Shown here piece after piece: positions 1-7,584 of a stretch of 50,431 nt of DNA. The stretch comes from Clostridia bacterium (lineage in GTDB: Bacteria > Bacillota > Clostridia > UMGS1883): NCBI GenBank assembly GCA_017451505.1, contig JAFTOF010000007.1, forward strand, positions 1 through 50,431. The letters run 5' to 3'. Position numbers and translations under genes: made by a program. The number at the start of each line of letters is the position of its first letter. Positions within the stretch are counted from its first letter, which is position 1. The notes under the pieces were generated by a model, which did not search any database, was not told the origin of the DNA, and saw only the letters and a program-made list of their open reading frames with translations.

Positions 1-40
1 ATATTCGGCAGTTATCTCTGATACATATTGTCTATTTTTT

Positions 41-63
41 GAGATAGTCATACGGCTATCTCT
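41..63. terminator. possible terminator hairpin
   Basis: GAGATAG and GCTATCTC can pair around a short loop. There is only a weak T-rich stretch after it, so it may close a transcript that enters from outside the window. The rest of positions 1-119 is AT-rich and holds no recognisable gene. Confidence 0.3.
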
Positions 64-119
64 GTTTGCTATGCAATTCTTTACTTTAATACTTTATTAA
101 ATTTTTTTCATTTTACTTA

Positions 120-148
120 TTGACTTTATTTAGCAGGTTTCACATATG
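120..148 (+). promoter_or_regulatory. candidate sigma-A promoter for the small membrane protein
   Basis: A -35-like TTGACT (120-125) lies 17 bases before a weak -10-like CATATG (143-148). It is just upstream of the GGGAGGTGA ribosome binding site of the gene starting at 171. The -10 is poor, so this is tentative. Confidence 0.35.
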
Positions 149-170
149 CTGAAATGGGAGGTGAATAACT

Positions 171-587
171 ATGTATAATTGTTCTTGCAGCTGCAGAAAC
201 AACTGCGGTGCTTTTGCTATTATCGCAAGCATTATTATCGGCGTAGTTGCAACAGTTCTCAGAATTACTGCTGTTATAACCGTAACTCCTGCATTTTTGT
301 GGACTACTTTCGGCATCGCCGTAGCATATCTTGCAATATCACTTTTGGCACTATCGTCCGGCAGACCATACCTGAGGGATTGCCTGTGTCCTATTCTTCC
401 TGTTTTTCTTGCGGGAATTTTAGGTACGGTTCTCACATCGGTAATACTCCTTGCCATTACCTTTGCGGCAACCAGTATTGCCGGAGCAATCATAACGGGA
501 CTGCTTCTTACGTTTTTCTCACTGATAATTACTTCTACTGCATGCCTTGTAAAGTGCGTTGCAGGGTGTGACCGTGATATAGACTAA
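171..587 (+). CDS. small Cys-rich integral membrane protein, unknown function
   Basis: I do not recognise this 138-residue protein. The first 12 residues are Cys-rich (Cys at 4, 6, 8 and 12), followed by four hydrophobic stretches at about 13-38, 41-62, 73-98 and 102-128. Further cysteines sit in the loop near 71-73 and in the short C-terminal tail (around 124-132). The clustering of cysteines outside the membrane spans suggests metal binding or disulfides, which is inference. The start is set by GGGAGGTGAATAACT directly before ATG. It stands alone, convergent with trmFO. A copy of a 100-bp structured repeat begins right at its stop codon. Clostridial genomes commonly carry small membrane proteins of this look, but no function can be assigned. 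Confidence 0.75.
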   Translation: MYNCSCSCRNNCGAFAIIASIIIGVVATVLRITAVITVTPAFLWTTFGIAVAYLAISLLALSSGRPYLRDCLCPILPVFLAGILGTVLTSVILLAITFAATSIAGAIITGLLLTFFSLIITSTACLVKCVAGCDRDID

Positions 588-684
588 AAAGAAGCGTGCC
601 GCTTCACCCTTGTCGCGTCCCAACTTAACCTAAAACCTACAAATGCTGCTCGCGATAAAAAACGCAAATTCCTATACGGTAAAA
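585..684 (-). ncRNA. 100-nt structured repeat element, copy 1
   Basis: This segment matches 6105-6204 over exactly 100 bases without any gap. Identical blocks are the first 25 bases on the plus strand, TCGCGTC at offset 28, GCTCGCGAT at offset 63 and GGTAAAA at the end. Read on the minus strand it starts in the T-run of the trmFO terminator, has a TCGCG/CGCGA helix and ends with GAAGCG-GCA-CGCTTC plus five Ts, an intrinsic terminator. No minus-strand gene follows this copy, so it would be an orphan small RNA or a mobile repeat. No known RNA family is recognised. Confidence 0.5.
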
Positions 685-719
685 GAATGCTGTGACTATG
701 TGTCACAGCATTCTTTTAA
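681..719. terminator. intrinsic terminator after trmFO
   Basis: AGAATGCTGTGAC pairs perfectly with GTCACAGCATTCT around a short loop. A-run and T-run flank the stem, so it can act in both directions. It ends the trmFO transcript on the minus strand. Confidence 0.85.
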
Positions 720-720
720 T

Positions 721-2031
721 CTATATATTCTCTTGTTTTATTACTTCCTCAAGTGCCTTAAGTGCAAGCGAGGAAATATATTCATAACGTTCTTTTTTAT
801 TTTTAATCTTAACTCTTTCCCACTCAATAATGCCGAAATTGGCATTCATCGGCTGGAATTTTTTATTTTCACGGTCTGTAATATACTTTATGAGTGCACC
901 GCTGCAGGTAGAAGCAGGGAAAACGATGCTTTCCTCTCCCATAAGCTTTCTTGCGGCATTAATACCTGCAATCATTCCCGATGATGCCGATTCCACATAT
1001 CCCTCCACGCCTGTTATCTGACCTGCAAAGAACACCTTGGGGTATTTTATCAGGCTGTAATCGGTGTTTAAAACCAAAGGCGAGTTTATATATGTGTTTC
1101 TGTGCATTACTCCATAGCGGACAAACTCGGCACTTTCAAGACCGGGAATCATGGAGAAAACTCTCTTTTGCTCGCCAAACTTTAAATTAGTCTGAAAGCC
1201 CACAAGGTTATAAAGAGTTCCCTCTGTATTATCACGGCGAAGCTGGAGCACCGCATACGGCTCTTTTCCCGTTTTGGGATTGGGAAGCCCTTTCGGTTTG
1301 AGAGGTCCGAAGCAAAGCGTTTCCTTGCCCCTTTGTGCCATAATTTCAACGGGCATACACCCCTCGAAAACCTTTATATTCTCCACACCCTCGTGAAGCG
1401 GAGCACGCTCGGCATTTATGAGGGCATCATAAAAAGCTTCATATTCATCTTTTTCCATGGGGCAGTTGATATAATCGGCTGTGCCCTTGTTATACCTTGC
1501 CGCAAGGTAGGTTTTCGTTTCATCAATGCTTTCACGCGTTATTACGGGAGCTGCCGCATCAAAAAAGAACAGACTTTCACTACCTGTCAGGTTTGCGATT
1601 GATTCACTCAGTCTTTCATGGGTAAGCGGTCCTGTTGCGATAATGGTAAATTCATCTGTATCAATTTGGCTTACCGTCTCGCTTATGAGTTCTATATTGG
1701 GATGCTTCTTAATATAGCTTGTCACAAGAGAAGCGAAACGGTCACGGTCTACTGCCAATGCACCGCCTGCCGGAACTTTTGTCTCGTCGGCACATTTTAT
1801 GACAAGGCTGCCCATTCTACGCATTTCTTCTTTAAGCAGACCGCAGGCATTGTCAAGCCCGTTTCCTTTTAGGGAATTGGAGCAGACAAGCTCACACAGG
1901 TTTTCATTTGTATGGGCAGGGGAAAAAACGGCAGGCTTCATTTCATAAAGCTTTACCTTAATTCCTCTTTGTGCCGCTTGCCAAGCCGCTTCACAGCCTG
2001 CAAGACCTCCACCGATTATTTTAAGTTCCAT
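721..2031 (-). CDS. trmFO: methylenetetrahydrofolate--tRNA-(uracil-5-)-methyltransferase
   Basis: TrmFO makes 5-methyluridine at position 54 of the tRNA T-loop, using methylenetetrahydrofolate as carbon donor and reduced FAD. The N-terminus carries the FAD-binding glycine motif GGGLAGCEAA. The two family cysteines are visible in CSNSLKG (near residue 50) and in FEGCMPVE (near residue 223). At 436 residues the length is normal. I take the ATG at 2031 rather than the one ten codons upstream, because the protein then begins MELKIIGGG as in the family and lies one base after the topA stop, with AAAGGAAAAG as ribosome binding site. It is the last gene of dprA-topA-trmFO, an order typical of Firmicutes. 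Confidence 0.97.
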   Translation of the reverse strand: MELKIIGGGLAGCEAAWQAAQRGIKVKLYEMKPAVFSPAHTNENLCELVCSNSLKGNGLDNACGLLKEEMRRMGSLVIKCADETKVPAGGALAVDRDRFASLVTSYIKKHPNIELISETVSQIDTDEFTIIATGPLTHERLSESIANLTGSESLFFFDAAAPVITRESIDETKTYLAARYNKGTADYINCPMEKDEYEAFYDALINAERAPLHEGVENIKVFEGCMPVEIMAQRGKETLCFGPLKPKGLPNPKTGKEPYAVLQLRRDNTEGTLYNLVGFQTNLKFGEQKRVFSMIPGLESAEFVRYGVMHRNTYINSPLVLNTDYSLIKYPKVFFAGQITGVEGYVESASSGMIAGINAARKLMGEESIVFPASTCSGALIKYITDRENKKFQPMNANFGIIEWERVKIKNKKERYEYISSLALKALEEVIKQENI

Positions 2032-2032
2032 A

Positions 2033-4117
2033 TTATTTCTTTTCCTTTTTGTTTGTTTCACAGTCAGGGTTTGAGCAAACCGTTACGCTTCCGCGTTTAA
2101 GATACTTTCTTGTCATTACGCCTCCGCAAGAGGGACAGGGAGTTTTTGTAGGTTCATCCCAAAGGATAAAATCGCACTTGGGAGCATTTTCACAGGAGAA
2201 ATATTTCTTACCCTTCTGACTGCGTCTTTCCACAATTCTTCCGTCGCACTTGGGACATTTAACGCCTGTGTCCTTTAAAATAGGCTTTGCGTTTCTACAT
2301 TCGGGGAATCCGGGACAAGCAAGGAATTTTCCGAATCTCCCAAGCTTTATCACCATATTTCTTCCGCACTTTTCGCAGATTTCGTCGGATACCTCATCCG
2401 CTATTTTAACCTTTTCAATGGACTTTTCTGCTTTTTTAAGCACTGCTTCAAAGGGACGATAGAAATCGTCTATAACCTTTACCCATTTTGCACTGCCTGT
2501 TTCAATATCATCGAGCTGCTTTTCCATATTGGCAGTAAAGTCAACATCTACAATGTCCTCGAAGTTTTCCGCCATAATATCGGTAACTATTGTTCCAAGC
2601 TCCGTGGGCTTAAGCATACGCTTTTCCCTTGTTACATAATCTCTGCCGAGAATTGTGGTAATTGTGGGAGCGTAGGTACTGGGGCGGCCTATTCCGTTTT
2701 CCTCCATAGCCTTAATGAGAGATGCCTCTGTATATCTTGCGGGAGGCTCGGTAAAATGCTGCTCCTGTTCTATTTTACCTGCCGTAAGCTCTATGCCCTC
2801 CTCCAGCATGGGGAGGCTTTTGGCATCCTTTTCCTCAGCTTCTTCGCTTCCTTCAACATACACTGCACGGTAGCCTGCAAATTTAAGCGTCTTTGCACTT
2901 GCACGGAAGGTAGCACCATTTGCATCAAATTCTGCAGAAAGTGTATTATAAACTGCATTTGTCATCTGGCATGCAATAAATCTTTCCCAAATTAGCTTGT
3001 AGAGCTTATAAAGGTCGGCACTTACCGAAGCTTTTATCATCTCAGGCTCAATAGAGGGAACTGATGGTCTGATCGCTTCGTGTGCGTCCTGAGCATTTTT
3101 CCCTGTCTTATAGTTTCTGGGTGCCTTGGGCAAATATTCTTTTCCAAATTTATCCGCAATAATTCCCCGTGCCGCAATTTGTGCATCGGGATTAAGACGG
3201 AGGGAGTCAGTTCTCATATATGTTATAAGACCGAGTGTTCCCTTTCCGGGAACGTCTACGCCTTCATAAAGCTGCTGTGCGGCAGACATTGTTCTCCTTG
3301 ATGTAAAGCCAAGCTTTCTGCTTGCCTCCTGCTGAAGCGTGCTTGTAATAAAAGGAGGTGCAGGTTGATTCATTTTTTCGCTGTAGCTTACACTTTTTAC
3401 TATAAAAGCACTGTCCTCTATCATATCAAGTATATTTTGTGTATCCTGTGAGCTTGTAAGCTCTTTTTTCTTGCCGTTAAGGCCGTAGAATTTTGCAAGT
3501 ATGGACTTTTTCTCACCTTTTTTACTAAGGGGTACGCTGATTGTCCAGTATTCCTTAGGCTCAAATGCATTAATCTCACGTTCACGGTCTACAACAAGCT
3601 TTGTTGCCACGGACTGGACACGGCCTGCACTAAGTCCTTTTTTAACCTTTTTCCACAAAATGGGGCTTATCTGATAGCCTACTATTCTATCAAGAACACG
3701 GCGTGCCTGCTGAGCATCCACCAAATTTTCGTCAATGGGACGAGCCTCTTTAAGCGATGCCGTTACAGCACTTTTGGTAACCTCATTAAATGTTATTCTG
3801 CATTTTTTAGTAGCATCAATATCCAAAATATTTGCAAGATGCCAGCTTATTGCCTCTCCCTCGCGGTCAGGGTCAGTTGCGAGATATACTTTATCGGCAG
3901 TTTTTGCGGCTTTTTTGAGTTTTGTAAGCAGTTCCCCCTTGCCGCGGATTGTAATATACTTAGGCTCATAGTTATTTTCGATTTCTATTCCGAGCTGACT
4001 TTTCGGAAGGTCACGCATGTGACCCATAGAAGCAATAACCGTATAATTTTTTCCGAGATATTTATTTATTGTCTTTGCTTTTGCCGGTGACTCAACTATT
4101 ACAAGATAGTTTGCCAT
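2033..4117 (-). CDS. topA: DNA topoisomerase I (type IA)
   Basis: TopA relaxes negative supercoils through a transient 5'-phosphotyrosine link. The Toprim domain is at the N-terminus (VIVESPAKAKTI; later DPDREGEAISWH with its acidic metal ligands). The active-site region reads GLITYMRTDSLRL, with Tyr as nucleophile. The C-terminus has three four-Cys zinc ribbons, beginning CEKCGR, CPKCDG and CPSCGG. At 694 residues the length matches Firmicutes TopA. The start at 4117 is preferred over the ATG two codons upstream because GGAGGGGG lies nine bases before it. It follows dprA by 16 bases and is almost contiguous with trmFO. Confidence 0.97.
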   Translation of the reverse strand: MANYLVIVESPAKAKTINKYLGKNYTVIASMGHMRDLPKSQLGIEIENNYEPKYITIRGKGELLTKLKKAAKTADKVYLATDPDREGEAISWHLANILDIDATKKCRITFNEVTKSAVTASLKEARPIDENLVDAQQARRVLDRIVGYQISPILWKKVKKGLSAGRVQSVATKLVVDREREINAFEPKEYWTISVPLSKKGEKKSILAKFYGLNGKKKELTSSQDTQNILDMIEDSAFIVKSVSYSEKMNQPAPPFITSTLQQEASRKLGFTSRRTMSAAQQLYEGVDVPGKGTLGLITYMRTDSLRLNPDAQIAARGIIADKFGKEYLPKAPRNYKTGKNAQDAHEAIRPSVPSIEPEMIKASVSADLYKLYKLIWERFIACQMTNAVYNTLSAEFDANGATFRASAKTLKFAGYRAVYVEGSEEAEEKDAKSLPMLEEGIELTAGKIEQEQHFTEPPARYTEASLIKAMEENGIGRPSTYAPTITTILGRDYVTREKRMLKPTELGTIVTDIMAENFEDIVDVDFTANMEKQLDDIETGSAKWVKVIDDFYRPFEAVLKKAEKSIEKVKIADEVSDEICEKCGRNMVIKLGRFGKFLACPGFPECRNAKPILKDTGVKCPKCDGRIVERRSQKGKKYFSCENAPKCDFILWDEPTKTPCPSCGGVMTRKYLKRGSVTVCSNPDCETNKKEKK

Positions 4118-4133
4118 GAGCATCCCCCTCCAG

Positions 4134-5237
4134 TTATTTTATCGCGTATTTATTTCCGCGTCCTTTTTTTATAATACCTTTTATTTCCATCATTTGAATA
4201 AGTGCCGTCAGCCTTGACGGGTCAAATGAAATTCTTTCTTCAATCAAATTTTGCGTATCTGCTCCGCTTTCTATTATGTTTACAATTTCTGCCTCATATT
4301 CCGACAGTCCTTGCACAGATACGTTCTTTTTTTCGGGTTCTTCTATATACCTTTCATCCTCATATATAGTTCTTCCCGCTTCCTCTTCCCTTACAAAAAA
4401 GTCGGGATTAATAGAAATCAGTTCATCTATAACATCAATGGCATTTAAAAGAGGCACTGCCCCGTCACGAATAAGCTCATTTGTTCCCTGACTCAGCTTT
4501 TGGTCAATATTTCCGGGAACGGCATATACAGTCTTATTCATATCCATTGCCTGAGAAGCTGTAATAAGCGAACCGCTTCTCTTTCCTGCACGCGTAACTA
4601 TCAACACATCAGAAAGTGCTGCAATTATTCTGTTCCTCCGTGGAAAATTATTTCCGTTGGCAGGCTCCCCGAAGGAAAACTCACTGATTACACTGCCGCC
4701 TTCTTTTACTATTGCGGAAAAAAGTCCGTGGTTTTCCGGAGGATAGGCTATATCGATACCACTGCCTAAAACGGCAACCGTGGGAGCTTTCGCCCGAAGT
4801 GCACCTCTGTGGGATGCCGCATCTACGCCAAGAGCACCGCCCGATACTATTCCTGCACCTGTCTGCCCTATTTCCATGGCAAAATTCTCCGAAACCCTGA
4901 TAGCGTAGTCATCACACTTTCTTGCTCCTACAATCCCTGCAAACACAGTGTTTGAAAGAAGTGTAGGATTTCCCCAAACGAAAAGAACGGGCGGAGGCTG
5001 AGAAATATTTCTAAGTTTTTCGGGATACAAATCGTCAAGATAAGTAACCACACTACACCCCATTTTTCGTGCCATTTCAAAATCTTCTGCTGTTTTTTGA
5101 TATATTTTGCTTTTCTTATCTATCGAAGCTTCATCAAAAAGATCTTCTTTTTCCGAAAGTTCACGGAGTGCTTTTGCACTTTGCCTTACCATGCGTGATT
5201 TAATTGTCCATATGAACTGTCTTTTCCTGAGTTCCAT
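4134..5237 (-). CDS. dprA: DNA-processing protein DprA (Smf)
   Basis: DprA binds incoming single-stranded DNA during transformation and loads RecA; it is widely conserved even where competence is unproven. The central Rossmann-like domain (about residues 75-290) shows VGARKCDDYA and SGGALGVDAASHRGA, the family signature for the nucleic-acid pocket, and FPRRNRIIAALSD. The last 60 or so residues look like the DprA winged-helix domain. Length 367 is normal. The ribosome binding site is AGGGGTG before ATG. It is the first gene of the dprA-topA-trmFO group. Confidence 0.96.
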   Translation of the reverse strand: MELRKRQFIWTIKSRMVRQSAKALRELSEKEDLFDEASIDKKSKIYQKTAEDFEMARKMGCSVVTYLDDLYPEKLRNISQPPPVLFVWGNPTLLSNTVFAGIVGARKCDDYAIRVSENFAMEIGQTGAGIVSGGALGVDAASHRGALRAKAPTVAVLGSGIDIAYPPENHGLFSAIVKEGGSVISEFSFGEPANGNNFPRRNRIIAALSDVLIVTRAGKRSGSLITASQAMDMNKTVYAVPGNIDQKLSQGTNELIRDGAVPLLNAIDVIDELISINPDFFVREEEAGRTIYEDERYIEEPEKKNVSVQGLSEYEAEIVNIIESGADTQNLIEERISFDPSRLTALIQMMEIKGIIKKGRGNKYAIK

Positions 5238-5302
5238 TTTTATTGCACCCCTAATAACTTACACTAAAAACCTCTCTTTGTAAAGAGAAAACTTTCTCAT
5301 TC

Positions 5303-6079
5303 TTACAGTTTTTTTGTATTCTGGCGGTAATGCTCATATATCATGACAGAGCCTGCAACCGCCGCATTAAGGCTTTCCGCATCACTTCGCATGGGTATTT
5401 TAACCACGCTGTCACAAAGAGAAAGGGTTTTGTCAGTTATTCCGTTTCCTTCGTTTCCTATAATTATCAATACTTTCCCCGTTAAATCTGCCTCGTAAAA
5501 GTCAACACTCTCTTTGCTGAGTGCTCCTGCTACAATCTTATAACCGTTCTTTTTAAAATATTCTACTACCTGCTCACTTACCGCATTTTGTACCACGGGA
5601 ACTGAAAATATTCCCGTCATAGTGGCACGGATAATTTTGGGATTATATAAATCACAGCAACCTTTGGTAAGTATTACGCCGCCACAATCCGCCGCATGAG
5701 CCGTACGGATAACACTGCCGATATTACCGGGGTCCTGCAACGCTTCACACATAACGATACACTTTTTCCCCGATGCTGATATATCTTCAAGGTTATTTTT
5801 CTTTATGCGGCAAACCGCCATTACTCCCTGAGGAGAAACCGTTTCACAGACATCCTCAAAAAGCTTTGGTGCAAAAGTAAAAATATCACATTTTGCCTTA
5901 AAATCGAGGGTTGTACCATCTTTTAAGATAATGCACTCCATGTCTGCATTCTTTTCGATTGCATCACGAACAGAGCGTATTCCTTCAATGAGAAAAAGCT
6001 CTTTTTCACTACGCCCTTTTGCGGTTTTAAGTAATTTTGCAAGCTTAAAAATCTTATTTTCACGACTTGTAATTATCAT
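5303..6079 (-). CDS. SPOUT-family (TrmH/SpoU) RNA 2'-O-ribose methyltransferase
   Basis: The protein (258 residues) belongs to the TrmH group of knotted methyltransferases, which use S-adenosylmethionine to methylate a ribose in rRNA or tRNA. The N-terminal substrate-binding domain covers about residues 1-95. The catalytic domain shows motif 1 ALQDPGNIGSVIRTA, motif 2 IIGNEGNGI and motif 3 IPMRSDAESLNAAVAGSV. The exact target nucleotide cannot be told; close relatives include YsgA and RlmB types. Start 6079 fits MIITSRENKI and the GGTGA site. An upstream in-frame ATG at 6127 would lie inside the structured repeat and is rejected. A hairpin plus T-run ends 26 bases before this start. Confidence 0.92.
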   Translation of the reverse strand: MIITSRENKIFKLAKLLKTAKGRSEKELFLIEGIRSVRDAIEKNADMECIILKDGTTLDFKAKCDIFTFAPKLFEDVCETVSPQGVMAVCRIKKNNLEDISASGKKCIVMCEALQDPGNIGSVIRTAHAADCGGVILTKGCCDLYNPKIIRATMTGIFSVPVVQNAVSEQVVEYFKKNGYKIVAGALSKESVDFYEADLTGKVLIIIGNEGNGITDKTLSLCDSVVKIPMRSDAESLNAAVAGSVMIYEHYRQNTKKL

Positions 6080-6104
6080 AAAATCACCATTATTAATTTT
6101 GTTG

Positions 6105-6204
6105 TAAAAAGAAGCGTGCCGCTTCACCCATCTCGCGTCTTCACAAAACTTTAAACAAAGAAATTCCGCTCGCGATTGATTTACTCAATTCCTTATGGGT
6201 AAAA
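6105..6204 (-). ncRNA. 100-nt structured repeat element, copy 2, in the leader of the SPOUT methyltransferase
   Basis: Same length and spacing as 585-684. On the minus strand TTTACCCAT near the 5' end can pair with ATGGGTGAA near the 3' end (nine pairs including one G-U), enclosing a TCGCG/CGCGA helix. The same 3' strand overlaps GAAGCG of the terminator hairpin GAAGCG-GCA-CGCTTC followed by TTTTT. The two folds therefore exclude each other, as in an attenuator or riboswitch. The hairpin ends 26 bases before the methyltransferase start. Function and ligand are unknown. Confidence 0.5.
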
Positions 6205-6236
6205 ACCGTTTCCGAAAATTATCGGAAACGGTTTTT
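6203..6236 (-). terminator. intrinsic terminator of infC-rpmI-rplT
   Basis: CCGTTTCCGA (6206-6215) pairs with TCGGAAACGG (6222-6231) around a six-base loop, flanked by A- and T-runs. It lies just after rplT. Its minus-strand T-run is also the 5' edge of the 100-nt repeat. Confidence 0.85.
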
Positions 6237-6246
6237 TTCTGCATTA

Positions 6247-6600
6247 TTAAAGGCTTTTCTTAGCTGTTTCTACAAGCTGGGTAAAAGCTGCGGGATCATT
6301 GATTGCAATTTCAGAAAGCATCTTTCTGTTGATTTCAATGTTAGCCTTCTTGAGACCGTTCATGAAACGTGAATAGTTGATGTCATTCATCTTGCATGCC
6401 GCACTGATTCTTGTAATCCAAAGAGTACGGAAATCTCTTTTCTTAAGCTTTCTTCCTACATATGAGTAAGAAAGTGATTTCATAACTGCCTGATTAGCAA
6501 TTCTGTAAAGCTTGGATTTTGCACCTCTGTAGCCTTTCGCAAGCTTTAATATTTTTTTATGTCTTTTTCTGGTGCTGAGTGCACCCTTAACTCGAGCCAT
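6247..6600 (-). CDS. rplT: 50S ribosomal protein L20
   Basis: L20 binds 23S rRNA early in large-subunit assembly and, in Firmicutes, represses its own operon by binding the infC leader. The 117 residues begin [19 protein letters not shown], the highly conserved basic N-terminal extension, and continue with [16 protein letters not shown]. The length is standard. It follows rpmI by 19 bases and ends the infC-rpmI-rplT operon, before a strong terminator. Confidence 0.98.
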   Translation of the reverse strand: MARVKGALSTRKRHKKILKLAKGYRGAKSKLYRIANQAVMKSLSYSYVGRKLKKRDFRTLWITRISAACKMNDINYSRFMNGLKKANIEINRKMLSEIAINDPAAFTQLVETAKKSL

Positions 6601-6619
6601 TTTATAGTCCTCCTAATTC

Positions 6620-6817
6620 TTATTTATAAGGTATAAGCTTCTTAATAACTTTTGCGTTTGTTACATCTGCAAGAGCGCCCTTTCTGAGTCTTCTCTTTCT
6701 CTTGGTGTCCTTCTTTGTGAGAATGTGACTCTTGAACGCTTTCGCTCTCTTTACCTTACCTGACTTTGTAAGACTGAAACGCTTTGCAGCGGCTCTGTGT
6801 GTCTTTATTTTAGGCAT
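6620..6817 (-). CDS. rpmI: 50S ribosomal protein L35
   Basis: This is a 65-residue, very basic protein beginning [17 protein letters not shown], the L35 signature, and ending with the conserved KKLIPYK. L35 is a small component of the large ribosomal subunit. It is the middle gene of the infC-rpmI-rplT operon, with GGAGAG before the start codon. Confidence 0.98.
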   Translation of the reverse strand: MPKIKTHRAAAKRFSLTKSGKVKRAKAFKSHILTKKDTKRKRRLRKGALADVTNAKVIKKLIPYK

Positions 6818-6870
6818 AATATCTCTCCTCTCAATTGTATATATCTAAACTAACTTTTGTTAGCCGATAA

Positions 6871-7380
6871 TCAGTTCTTGGGCGAAATTGTAATCGCCAT
6901 GTTCTTACCTTCAAGTTTTGCTTTCTTGTCAACTGTTCCGAATTCCTGGGCACCCTCTGCAAAGCGTTCAAGAATTTGCTCACCGATTGATGCGTGATGA
7001 ATCTCACGGCCGCGGAAACGGACGGAAACCTTAACCTTGTCACCATGCTGAAGAAACTTAATAGCGTTTTTAAGCTTGGTTTCAAAATCGTGATTATCAA
7101 TTGACGGTGAAAGGCGAACCTCTTTAAGGTTGACAACTTTTTGATTCTTGCGGTTTTCCTTTTCCTTTTTAGCAAGCTCAAAACGATATTTACCGTAATC
7201 CATAATTTTACATACGGGAGGATTTGCGTTGGGGGACATCAAAACCAAATCAAGATTCTTCTTGCTTGCCGCCTCCAGAGCATCATTTCTGGACATAATA
7301 CCCAGCTGACTGCCGTCGTTATCAATTACACGCAGTTCATTATCCCTGATTTCCTCGTTAATCATCATTTCCTTGCTAAT
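6871..7380 (-). CDS. infC: translation initiation factor IF-3 with predicted AUU start
   Basis: IF-3 binds the 30S subunit, prevents subunit joining and checks start codon-anticodon pairing. The N-terminal domain (INEEIRDNELRVIDNDGSQL) and C-terminal domain (KEVRLSPSIDNHDFETKLKN) are both present. The open frame continues upstream to an ATG at 7449, but that would put the attenuator hairpin inside the gene. GGAGGTG at about 7386-7392 instead points to ATT at 7378-7380, giving ISKEMMINEEIRD and 169 residues. An AUU start is known for infC of Escherichia coli and Bacillus, where IF-3 discriminates against it and so limits its own synthesis. It heads the operon with rpmI and rplT. Confidence 0.93.
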   Translation of the reverse strand: MSKEMMINEEIRDNELRVIDNDGSQLGIMSRNDALEAASKKNLDLVLMSPNANPPVCKIMDYGKYRFELAKKEKENRKNQKVVNLKEVRLSPSIDNHDFETKLKNAIKFLQHGDKVKVSVRFRGREIHHASIGEQILERFAEGAQEFGTVDKKAKLEGKNMAITISPKN

Positions 7381-7394
7381 AGAAAACACCTCCA

Positions 7395-7532
7395 AAAATT
7401 GCTTCATGCCACTAATAAAAAAGCGGCAGGAGAACCTACCGCTATACAAAACATAGACATAATAAAAGCCTGTTTTATTAACCGTACCAAGTAATCCTGC
7501 ACGGTGAGAAGCGGTAACTTCTGCTTTGTTGC
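7395..7532 (-). ncRNA. L20-type leader and attenuator upstream of infC
   Basis: The transcript from the consensus promoter has a 5' leader of about 150 bases before infC. Near its 5' end AGAAG and CTTCT form a hairpin. Near its 3' end AGCGGTAGG pairs with CCTGCCGCT (7422-7443) and is followed by TTTTTATT, an intrinsic terminator in front of the gene. Position and architecture match the L20 leader family in Firmicutes, in which L20 promotes termination. The family assignment is from context and structure, not a covariance search. Confidence 0.75.
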
Positions 7533-7538
7533 TTAGTT

Positions 7539-7567
7539 ATTATAACAGTTCTTTTTTCTTTTGTCAA
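7539..7567 (-). promoter_or_regulatory. consensus sigma-A promoter of infC-rpmI-rplT
   Basis: On the minus strand TTGACA (7562-7567) and TATAAT (7539-7544) are separated by exactly 17 bases. Both hexamers are perfect. The expected transcription start is near 7532. Confidence 0.9.
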
Positions 7568-7584
7568 CTGTTTTTTCTGATTTT

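Noticed and set aside
7381-7449. ATG at 7449 as start of infC
   Set aside because: It would place the leader terminator hairpin within the coding region; the strong GGAGGTG fits the ATT at 7380.
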